Below are positions 1 to 4,820 of a stretch of DNA of 5,139 bases, piece by piece. The notes under the pieces were generated by a model, which was given only the letters and a program-made list of their open reading frames with translations, searched no databases and was not told the origin of the DNA. The position numbers and the translations under genes are program-made. The first letter of the stretch is position 1. Each line of letters begins with the position of its first letter. The stretch comes from an uncultured Collinsella sp. (GTDB taxonomy: Bacteria; Actinomycetota; Coriobacteriia; Coriobacteriales; Coriobacteriaceae). The stretch lies in NCBI GenBank assembly GCA_900759435.1, contig CAAEVD010000055.1:1-5139 (forward strand), given 5' to 3'.

Positions 1-1048
1 CTGGACGGGAGGCGTCCTCGGCCCTCATGCCGTATCGCTCCCTCAGCAGGTCGACGTCGGCGTCGGTGGGCATCTCGCGCAGCGTGTCCGCCATCGTCTT
101 CGGGCATTCGACATGCAGGTAGCACCACCAGAACACGGCCTTGACGCGCTTGAGCTTCGTGAGGCCGCGGTGGCTCCTCAGAACCTCGCGGAGCTGGGAG
201 TTCACGCCCCCTTCGATCCTGTTGTTGGTGGCGGGCATCGGCCCCTCTGCGCACAGCGCCGGGTCGAGGTACGTGAACAGCGTCCCCGCATTGACGAGCC
301 GGACGAGCCCCGACCTCGCCTCGCGCAGCCTGCGGTGGGTGTAGGCCATGCGGCCTTCGACCAGGCTTTTCTGCTCGAGGAAGTCGGACCAGAACTCGCA
401 CCACTGCATGAAGCGCTCGACCCACCAGTCGGCCTGCTGGAGCGTCTCCACATGCAGCAACTCCCTGGCCAGCGCGTAGAGCTCGACGCCCGCCTGCAGC
501 TTGGGCCTCGACGTCGTATGCCTCTTGACCTGGCAGAACGCGTGGAACACGCATCTCTGGACCCTCGTCCTCGGCCATTCGGCCGCGACCGCCGAGGCGA
601 AGCCGCTGCCGCCGTCGGTGACCACCATGTCGGGCGGGGCGATGCGCGAGAGCAGCGAGCGCCACGCGGCGGTCGTCTCGGCGCGCGCGAGGTGCCACGA
701 CAGCACGTGCTCGTCGCTGCAGGCTATGAGCACCACGCAGTCGCGCGCGATCCAGATGCCGTCGACGTAGACGACGCGGAAGACCTCGTCCACCACCTCC
801 GGCATCGGCCATATCGGCCAGAAGAGGGCGGCCCTCCGCCTGAAGGTTCGGCCGCGGCCCGGCATATCGGCCTGCGTCCCGCGCGAGAGCAGCCAGCCGA
901 CAAAGGCCGCGAGCTCCCTGGCCGCCACGTCGTTGGAATGCGTGGCGCTGGCGCCGCACGACCGGCAGCGCCATCTCTGGGCGCCCGACGGGGCCCTCCC
1001 GTTCCGCTTCATGGGCCCTCCGCAGGACGGGCATTTCATATTATCCAC
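1..1048 (-). CDS. IS1249-like (IS256 family) DDE transposase, C-terminus beyond the window
   Basis: This is a DDE transposase that would cut and join the element's ends. The frame is open from the start codon to the left edge, about 349 residues, with no stop or frameshift. Numbering from the ATG at 1039, the N-terminus has a zinc-ribbon pattern (Cys3, Cys6, Cys25, Cys28). A candidate catalytic triad follows: Asp93 (VYVDG), Asp142 (TDGGSG) and Glu276 (NNRIEGG). A C-x2-H motif (RCVFH) lies between the last two, as is usual in IS256-type enzymes. Two starts compete. The GTG at 1048 stands 5 nt from a GGGAGG ribosome site. The ATG at 1039, which begins MKCPSCGG, is 14 nt away. I chose the GTG on spacing; both give essentially the same protein. 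The coding DNA is visibly richer in G+C than the operon to its right. The gene appears intact and possibly active. Confidence 0.9.
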   Translation of the reverse strand, partial: MDNMKCPSCGGPMKRNGRAPSGAQRWRCRSCGASATHSNDVAARELAAFVGWLLSRGTQADMPGRGRTFRRRAALFWPIWPMPEVVDEVFRVVYVDGIWIARDCVVLIACSDEHVLSWHLARAETTAAWRSLLSRIAPPDMVVTDGGSGFASAVAAEWPRTRVQRCVFHAFCQVKRHTTSRPKLQAGVELYALARELLHVETLQQADWWVERFMQWCEFWSDFLEQKSLVEGRMAYTHRRLREARSGLVRLVNAGTLFTYLDPALCAEGPMPATNNRIEGGVNSQLREVLRSHRGLTKLKRVKAVFWWCYLHVECPKTMADTLREMPTDADVDLLRERYGMRAEDASRP

Positions 1049-1068
1049 GGCATCCTCCCGGAATCGGT

Positions 1069-1167
1069 GACTTTTTACCGTGAATTTCCTCATGCGACCT
1101 GGGAAAACGTCAATAACAGGACACACTTTTTGTCCGAGTGGGAAAGTCGATTCGGATGACTTTTCCC
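1069..1167. repeat. Iterated GGGAAAAGTC-like motifs in the IS end
   Basis: Four related motifs lie within 100 bp: GGTAAAAAGTC on the minus strand at 1069-1079, GGGAAAACGTC on the plus strand at 1101-1111, GGGAAAGTC on the plus strand at 1140-1148, and GGGAAAAGTC on the minus strand at 1158-1167. The last two form an imperfect inverted repeat around a 9-nt spacer. The array covers the DNA in front of the transposase gene, so it could hold transposase-binding or autoregulatory sites. That role is inferred. Confidence 0.45.
1119..1135 (-). repeat. Inner copy of IS terminus-like 17-mer
   Basis: The plus-strand sequence GGACACACTTTTTGTCC matches the outer copy at 1207-1223 at 14 of 17 positions without gaps and in the same orientation. 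Similarity extends weakly leftwards through an AACG-containing segment (AACGTCAATAACA here, AACGCCCAAAATC there). The unit is itself partly palindromic (GGACA...TGTCC). It may be a second transposase-binding site or an older element end. Confidence 0.6.
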
Positions 1168-1169
1168 AT

Positions 1170-1200
1170 AAAAAATGGGCGCTGGCCTGCGCCAACGCCC
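1170..1200 (-). terminator. Rho-independent terminator within the IS end
   Basis: On the minus strand GGGCGTTGGC and GCCAGCGCCC form a 10-bp stem with one mismatch and a GCAG loop, followed by ATTTTTTAT. Only the minus strand has the T-run. It would stop transcription entering the element from the operon side before the transposase gene, a shielding arrangement common in insertion sequences. Confidence 0.75.
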
Positions 1201-1206
1201 AAAATC

Positions 1207-1223
1207 AGACACATTATTTGTCC
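1207..1223 (-). repeat. Outer copy of IS terminus-like 17-mer, probable element end
   Basis: The plus-strand sequence AGACACATTATTTGTCC is the outer member of the direct repeat described at 1119-1135, offset by exactly 88 bp. If it is the real right end, the sequence that follows (TATAAGCCT) should contain the 8-9 bp target duplication found again at the unseen left end. Confidence 0.5.
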
Positions 1224-1242
1224 TATAAGCCTTATTCGGCAC

Positions 1243-1275
1243 AAAAAAAGAACCCCTTCTTACGAAGAGGTTCTT
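1243..1275 (-). terminator. Rho-independent terminator of the molybdoenzyme operon
   Basis: On the minus strand AAGAACCTCTTC pairs with GAAGGGGTTCTT (12 bp with one G-U pair) around a GTAA tetraloop. The T-run that follows overlaps the end of the stem, giving seven T. It begins about 46 nt after the stop codon of the 91-residue gene, the last gene of the operon. A short palindrome, TTAAGCGAGCTTAA (1274-1287), touches its upstream edge. Confidence 0.9.
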
Positions 1276-1321
1276 AAGCGAGCTTAAATCAGGCCCCTAG
1301 AAAAACATCCCCTGGAGGGAA

Positions 1322-1597
1322 CTAGATGCCGTTGTAGCCCTTCGAAGGATCGGAGTCGCCAACGCCATTAGCGGTGTCGCCAGCTTCATTGCCGGTACGC
1401 TTCGTAGAGGTGTATCCACCCCAAGCGCGAGCAATGAACTTGTCCTTCACGAAGAAGATCTGAGCCTTCATAAGGTCAGCCTGAGCAATGCCATGATCGG
1501 CGAGGACTTCGTCCTTGCTCTTGCCAGCCTCGAGGCCTGCGTTCAACTCAGCAGCTGCTGCTGCAGCGTCGAGCTCAAAAAATTCATCGCGGGTCAT
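1322..1597 (-). CDS. Unknown 91-residue protein, third gene of the molybdoenzyme operon
   Basis: I do not recognise this protein. It starts MTRDEFFELD at an ATG preceded by AAGGAGGG with a 5-nt spacer. The frame is open further upstream (to 1663), but that part runs through a stem-loop and has no ribosome site, so I exclude it. Residues 1-25 are acidic and alanine-rich, with a run of six Ala at 11-16. Residues 27-58 (KDEVLADHGIAQADL then MKAQIFFVKDKFIAR) look like consecutive helices with a helix-turn-helix flavour. From about residue 60 the chain is Gly, Asp, Asn and Thr-rich and probably disordered. It has no cysteine, signal peptide or membrane segment. It follows the ferredoxin-like gene after 83 nt and ends 46 nt before the terminator, so it is co-transcribed and may be a third subunit, assembly factor or small regulator. 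Its reality as a gene is well supported; its function is open. Confidence 0.8.
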   Translation of the reverse strand: MTRDEFFELDAAAAAAELNAGLEAGKSKDEVLADHGIAQADLMKAQIFFVKDKFIARAWGGYTSTKRTGNEAGDTANGVGDSDPSKGYNGI

Positions 1598-1602
1598 GTT
1601 TT

Positions 1603-1610
1603 CCCTCCTT
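1603..1610 (-). promoter_or_regulatory. Ribosome binding site that fixes the start of the 91-residue gene
   Basis: The minus strand reads AAGGAGGG, then AAAAC, then ATG. This near-perfect Shine-Dalgarno site sets the start at 1597 and not at the upstream in-frame codon near 1663. Confidence 0.85.
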
Positions 1611-1629
1611 ATTGGTCTATCGCACGATG

Positions 1630-1659
1630 CCGTGGTCGCCAGTCGCCTAGCGACCACGG
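1630..1659 (-). other. Intercistronic stem-loop with a perfect 10-bp stem
   Basis: On the minus strand CCGTGGTCGC and GCGACCACGG pair perfectly around the 10-nt loop TAGGCGACTG. It lies in the 83-nt gap between the ferredoxin-like gene and the 91-residue gene. No T-run follows, so it is unlikely to be a full terminator. Stem-loops in such places commonly block 3' exonucleases or mark processing sites, which would give different levels of the genes on either side. The loop can also form a competing GTCGC/GCGAC pairing. Confidence 0.75.
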
Positions 1660-1680
1660 ACATCTTAACACACTAAAGAG

Positions 1681-2040
1681 TTACAGCTGGAAGAGAACCA
1701 TCGGACGATCGAACTCTGCCATCTTAGCGACCATCTCTTCGACGGTACCGTAGTACATCGAAGCGGACTCGTCGACCTGCACCGCGAGCGGACGCTGGCC
1801 GGCCTTGTCGCCATTGGTTCCCCAATGCTCGGAGAAGATGGACGTCGGGCAAGGAATGTAGAACCATTCCCAAGCGTCGCCGTCGTTACCTTCGCCCTTC
1901 TTGAAGGGACCAACCTGAACTTCCTTGATACCGAACTGTTCGAGAGGAAGGCCAAGCTCTTCTTTGCAGCCGATCTCGGCGGCATGGTTACCGGAGTAGT
2001 ACGTGTAGTCTACGAGCAGTGCGTACTTCTGATCTGCCAT
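1681..2040 (-). CDS. Ferredoxin-like partner subunit that has lost its Fe-S cluster ligands
   Basis: This 119-residue protein begins MADQKYALLVDYTYY and follows the catalytic gene after 17 nt, with AGGAAG 8 nt before its ATG. Its frame matches the small electron-transfer subunits that accompany DMSO-reductase-family enzymes, which typically run KYALLVDY-x-YC-x-GCH-x-C, later PT-x-x-C-x-x-C, then PSCV-x-x-C and MYYGTVEE. Here the first motif reads YYSGNHAAEIGC, so the expected cysteines are Tyr15, Asn18, Ala21 and one retained Cys25. The second set reads Phe69, His72, Ala86 and Asp90. Apart from Cys25 the only cysteine is Cys64. The framework residues (DY, PT at 65-66, MYYGTVEE at 95-102, VLF near the end) are kept, so this looks like a maintained fold and not decay. 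It probably binds the catalytic subunit but cannot carry two [4Fe-4S] clusters. The family frame was recalled from memory, not aligned. Confidence 0.8.
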   Translation of the reverse strand: MADQKYALLVDYTYYSGNHAAEIGCKEELGLPLEQFGIKEVQVGPFKKGEGNDGDAWEWFYIPCPTSIFSEHWGTNGDKAGQRPLAVQVDESASMYYGTVEEMVAKMAEFDRPMVLFQL

Positions 2041-2057
2041 TTATGCCACTTCCTTTC

Positions 2058-4373
2058 TTAGTCGTCGGAGTTCAGGCTATGGACGCGGCGGATGTTGCAC
2101 ATAACACCCTTGTACGGAGCGCCAAAGCCAAGCTTACCAATGTTCTGATGCGGCACGAGGCTGTTGAAGTTGGACTTCCAAACGCCGAACAGGTTGGGCT
2201 CTTCGCCGTCCTGCTCAGGGAACCACCAGCCGTGAGCGCAGTTGAGGATACCCGGCTTCATGACCGGCGTGATCTCTGCCTTGAAGCGAGCCTCGCCGAA
2301 CATGTTGTAGACCTCAATCCAGTCACCGTCGGTCACATCGTACTCTGCAGCGGTCTCCGGATTGATCTGGCACCACGGCCACGGATCGATCTGGCGCAGG
2401 GACGGAACCTGACGATGCTCAGAATGGAAGGAGCTGTAGCGACGAGAACCAGAGGTGGTGATCAGAGGATACTGACCAGCCAAGTCGGGCTTGCTGATCG
2501 GGCTGTAGTTCGGCTCCTCGTAGTACGGCAGCGGATCCTCGCCCCAGGATTCGTAAAGAATCGAGTAGGCTTCGATCTGGCCGGTAATGGTGTTGAAGCC
2601 GGGAGCGCCGTCGAAGCGGAGCATACCCTTCTCATACTTCTCGTACTCGAAGCCATGAGCACCAGGCTGATAAAGGCCGAGCTCCTGGAAGGTCTTCCAG
2701 TCGAAGCCGAGTTCCTTGAGCTGATCGCTGAAGAAGTCTTCGACTGCCTGCTGCAGAGCAGGGAGGTCAAGCGACTTGCCGTCTGCAGGCTTGTACCACG
2801 GCCACCACTCGGGGTTGAGGCGCTGACCGAACATGAGGCAGATCTCGATGTCGGACTTGCACTCGCCAACCGTGAGAGCCTTGTTCATGGGGCCCATGAA
2901 CACGGTGTTGCGGCCATAGTGGGTGAGGACGATGCCGTCATGCTCAGCCCAGGTGGACATGGGCAGGAAGTAGTCACCGAGAGCCATGGAAGTCGGCGTC
3001 TGGGTGAGGTCCTGGATGACGACGAACTCGAGCTTCTGGAGAGCCTTGTGCCAACGCTTCGGCTGAGCGGAGCAGGTCGGCGTCAGGAAGTTGGAGCTGT
3101 TGAACCAGCCCATCTTCAGAGCGTACGGCTGATCCGTCTCCATGGTGTTCAGGGTCTCGTCAGGCTGGGTGGTAGCCATGCCGGTGGACAGGCCAGGCCA
3201 CTGCGCAGCACCGATACGCTTCGACCAAACTTCGTCGGTCATAGCGCCGCGCTGCTCCATGCGCCACTTGCCGAGAAGTGCCGACGGAGGACCAAGGGTA
3301 AGTCCGCCAGGACGGTCGATAGAACCGCACATAGCAGCCAGGATGATGAAGGACTGGGACAGCTGAACGCCATTCTTGTTCTGGTCGAATGCCAGACCCC
3401 ACGCCCAACCGATAGGACGCTCGGTGCCGATGATGTGGGCGACGCGCTTGATATCTTCAGCGTCGACCGTGGTGATCTCGGCGACCTTGTCCACGGGATA
3501 CTCAGCGGCGCGAGCCTTCAGCTCGTCAACGCCGTAAATCCACTTCTCGACGAACTCGTGATCGTACTCATCGTTCTCGAAGAGGAGGTTGATGAGGCCG
3601 AGTGCGAGAGCCGTGTCGGTCTGCGGACGAACCTGCAGGTTGATGTTGCCATCATGAGCGCCGACCCAGGTGATGCGGGGGTCGATGGAGATGATGTGCG
3701 TGCCAAGCTTCATCATGTCGACGAGGCAGTGGCCGAAGAAACCGTCGCCGTTGGAGGGCAGCGGCTCCTTGCCCCAAACCACAACCCACTTGGACAGCGT
3801 GTAACGCGGGTCATGATAAGAACCGGGCAGATGACCAGCGTAGTCGAGCTCAGGATAGCCTGCGCCGAGCACGTAGTCAGAGATGGAGCAACGAGGACCG
3901 TAGCAGGACCAGCCAGACTGCGTGTAGCAGCAGTTGGGGGACTGCAGAACGGAGAACGTCAGCGCGTAGTAGTAGATGCAAGCCTCACGACCGGTGCCAC
4001 CGAAGCAAACGATGGACTCGGGGCCGTAGGTGTTCTGGAAGTAACGGACCTTCTCGCAGATCGTGTCCATTGCCTCGTCCCAAGTGGTGCGCTCCCACTT
4101 GTCCTTGCCGCGATCTTCGAATGCGCGCTTCATCGGGTAGATGACGCGATTCGGAGAATGGGTGTACTCGCGAAGAGCAAGGTTCATGGCGTTAACACGA
4201 CCAGTGGTGATCGGGTTATCGTCGTCGCCTTCGATACGGATGAGCTGATCGCCCTTCGTAACGACCTTGACACCGTATCCAACCGGGTGAGATCCCGGAG
4301 GAGACCAAGTGTTGCTACGAGTGACTACGGTACCGTCTTCAAGCTCGGTACGCCACTGCTTACCATATGCCAT
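2058..4373 (-). CDS. Molybdopterin oxidoreductase catalytic subunit (DMSO reductase family), Fe-S cluster motif lost
   Basis: This 771-residue protein should hold a bis-pterin molybdenum (or tungsten) cofactor and act in the cytoplasm, since there is no twin-arginine or other signal. The start is the ATG at 4373 (MAYGKQWRTE), 9 nt after AAGGAAGG. The frame is open to a GTG at 4466 but has no ribosome site there. Family signatures run in order: HPVGYGVKV (29-37), YPMKR (79-83), WERTTWDEAMD (93-103), CFGGTGRE (123-130), SPNCCYTQSGWSCYGPRC (145-162), ISIDPR (228-233), GGLTLGP (356-362), LTQTPTSMALGDYFLP (456-471) and a C-terminal pterin-binding domain with LITTSGSRRYSSFH (637-650) and TDGDWIEVYN (681-690). 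Cys157 is the likely metal ligand by position. The N-terminal cluster cysteines of the family appear as Asn21, Ser28, Tyr33 and Asn61. Relatives include pyrogallol-phloroglucinol transhydroxylase and gut catechol dehydroxylases, but the substrate is unknown. It is the first gene of the operon. Confidence 0.9.
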   Translation of the reverse strand: MAYGKQWRTELEDGTVVTRSNTWSPPGSHPVGYGVKVVTKGDQLIRIEGDDDNPITTGRVNAMNLALREYTHSPNRVIYPMKRAFEDRGKDKWERTTWDEAMDTICEKVRYFQNTYGPESIVCFGGTGREACIYYYALTFSVLQSPNCCYTQSGWSCYGPRCSISDYVLGAGYPELDYAGHLPGSYHDPRYTLSKWVVVWGKEPLPSNGDGFFGHCLVDMMKLGTHIISIDPRITWVGAHDGNINLQVRPQTDTALALGLINLLFENDEYDHEFVEKWIYGVDELKARAAEYPVDKVAEITTVDAEDIKRVAHIIGTERPIGWAWGLAFDQNKNGVQLSQSFIILAAMCGSIDRPGGLTLGPPSALLGKWRMEQRGAMTDEVWSKRIGAAQWPGLSTGMATTQPDETLNTMETDQPYALKMGWFNSSNFLTPTCSAQPKRWHKALQKLEFVVIQDLTQTPTSMALGDYFLPMSTWAEHDGIVLTHYGRNTVFMGPMNKALTVGECKSDIEICLMFGQRLNPEWWPWYKPADGKSLDLPALQQAVEDFFSDQLKELGFDWKTFQELGLYQPGAHGFEYEKYEKGMLRFDGAPGFNTITGQIEAYSILYESWGEDPLPYYEEPNYSPISKPDLAGQYPLITTSGSRRYSSFHSEHRQVPSLRQIDPWPWCQINPETAAEYDVTDGDWIEVYNMFGEARFKAEITPVMKPGILNCAHGWWFPEQDGEEPNLFGVWKSNFNSLVPHQNIGKLGFGAPYKGVMCNIRRVHSLNSDD

Positions 4374-4382
4374 AGTCTTCTT

Positions 4383-4390
4383 CCTTCCTT
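4383..4390 (-). promoter_or_regulatory. Ribosome binding site that fixes the start of the catalytic subunit
   Basis: The minus strand reads AAGGAAGG, then nine nucleotides, then the ATG at 4373. This purine-rich site decides for MAYGKQWRTE as the N-terminus; the in-frame extension upstream encodes a Lys/Glu/Gly-rich stretch that is a translation of this leader. Confidence 0.8.
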
Positions 4391-4455
4391 TTCCCTCGCC
4401 AATTTCTTTCTCCACATTTACCGAGCGGGGTTGCTTGGATGCCGCTGTCTTGCTT

Positions 4456-4490
4456 CCTTGCGTCACCGCCTCAAGGCACGTTTCATATTA
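4456..4490 (-). promoter_or_regulatory. Candidate operon promoter -10 with adjoining inverted repeat
   Basis: The minus strand has TAATAT at 4490-4485, one of the best -10 matches upstream of the operon; no good -35 stands at the right distance. Immediately downstream is an interrupted inverted repeat, CCTTG...CAAGG (4456-4460 and 4472-4476), with half-site centres 16 bp apart. A weak -35 beside a dyad would fit an activated or repressed promoter. The 5' leader would be about 100 nt. Confidence 0.3.
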
Positions 4491-4707
4491 GAGACATTAC
4501 GGGGCTTGGAATCGAATCAGCGGGTTGTTTTTGGATTGTTTAACCTCATCCTTTCAGGTTGATTTTCTCAATACGACCCTCTATTTCCCCTGGTCATAAA
4601 AAATTCCGCGAACGGCATGCCCATTTTTCAACTTTTTGGCATTTCGCTTCGCTCCCCTGAAATCGGGTAGGAAAAGGCGCAGAATCACACGCTGCATGAC
4701 ACCATCC

Positions 4708-4750
4708 ATTGGTACAATAAGAATCGGTATTCATGCTGTCTGATACCAAT
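4708..4750. repeat. Inverted repeat overlapping the -10 element
   Basis: ATTGGTA (4708-4714) and TACCAAT (4744-4750) are perfect 7-bp inverted copies with centres 36 bp apart, and the left arm overlaps the extended -10. A nested pair, GGTAT (4726-4730) and ATACC (4743-4747), shares the right arm. This could be a split operator or, for the inner pair, an RNA hairpin at the start of the leader. Confidence 0.35.
4710..4718 (+). promoter_or_regulatory. Extended -10 promoter for the rightward gene
   Basis: TGGTACAAT matches an extended -10 element (TGn then TACAAT, five of six to TATAAT). The region 17-18 bp upstream has no clear -35, which is tolerated when the TG extension is present. Transcription would start near 4725, giving a leader of about 95 nt before the ATG at 4821. 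Confidence 0.5.
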
Positions 4751-4777
4751 TACGTATGAAGATATCCACGTCACGTC

Positions 4778-4805
4778 CCGGGCCTGATTCACGGCCCGGT
4801 TTTTT
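4778..4805 (+). terminator. Terminator-like hairpin in the leader of the rightward gene
   Basis: CCGGGCC and GGCCCGG form a perfect 7-bp G+C stem with an 8-nt loop (TGATTCAC), followed at once by six T. It ends 15 nt before the start codon, directly upstream of the ribosome site GGGGAGG. Since the only promoter-like site for this gene is upstream of the hairpin, it should act as an attenuator, unless a promoter I do not see lies elsewhere. Confidence 0.7.
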
Positions 4806-4820
4806 GGGGAGGAACGCACT

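Larger units (their letters stand above)
1..1223 (-). mobile_element. Right-hand part of an IS256/IS1249-group insertion sequence
   Basis: An intact transposase reading frame is followed outward by about 175 bp of non-coding, repeat-rich DNA ending in a 17-mer at 1207-1223. On the minus strand this begins GGACAAATAATGTGTC and looks like an insertion-sequence terminus. A closely related copy lies 88 bp further in (1119-1135), so the true end could be 1135. I prefer 1223 because copies of a GGGAAAAGTC-like motif occur on both sides of 1135 and seem to form one array. The left end is outside the window, so neither the inverted repeat pair nor the target duplication can be confirmed. The element sits just past the operon terminator and does not interrupt a visible gene. 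Confidence 0.65.
4374..4820. other. Divergent intergenic region between the operon and the rightward gene
   Basis: These 447 bp are lower in G+C than the flanking genes, with several A/T runs (for example near 4597-4606 and 4623-4638). No reading frame here has both a ribosome site and a recognisable product. It must carry the promoters for both directions; the individual candidates are listed separately. No regulator gene is inside the window, so control of the operon comes from elsewhere. Confidence 0.8.

Noticed and set aside
113..1159. Plus-strand open frame of 348 codons across the insertion sequence
   Set aside because: It is antisense to a transposase with zinc-ribbon and DDE motifs, and its translation is Arg, Pro and Ala-rich without domains, as expected for an out-of-frame reading of G+C-rich DNA.
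1598..1663. Upstream start for the 91-residue protein
   Set aside because: It would place coding sequence through the perfect stem-loop and ignores the strong AAGGAGGG site directly before the ATG at 1597.
1681..2040. Ferredoxin-like gene as a decaying pseudogene
   Set aside because: The frame is complete, start and ribosome site are good, framework residues are kept, and the catalytic partner shows a parallel loss. Random decay would not spare the framework.
4374..4466. N-terminal extension of the catalytic subunit to a GTG at 4466
   Set aside because: The extension covers the purine-rich ribosome site of the ATG at 4373 and encodes a low-complexity Lys/Glu/Gly segment. It is neither a signal peptide nor a cluster domain.
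2019..4562. Very long plus-strand open frame of 847 codons opposite the catalytic subunit
   Set aside because: It mirrors the molybdopterin gene in antisense. The minus-strand protein carries continuous family motifs, while the plus-strand translation has no recognisable domain, and its start lies inside the ferredoxin-like gene without a ribosome site.
4614..4621. GGCATGCC palindrome in the intergenic region
   Set aside because: An isolated 8-bp palindrome without a second copy or a promoter at the right distance is expected by chance.
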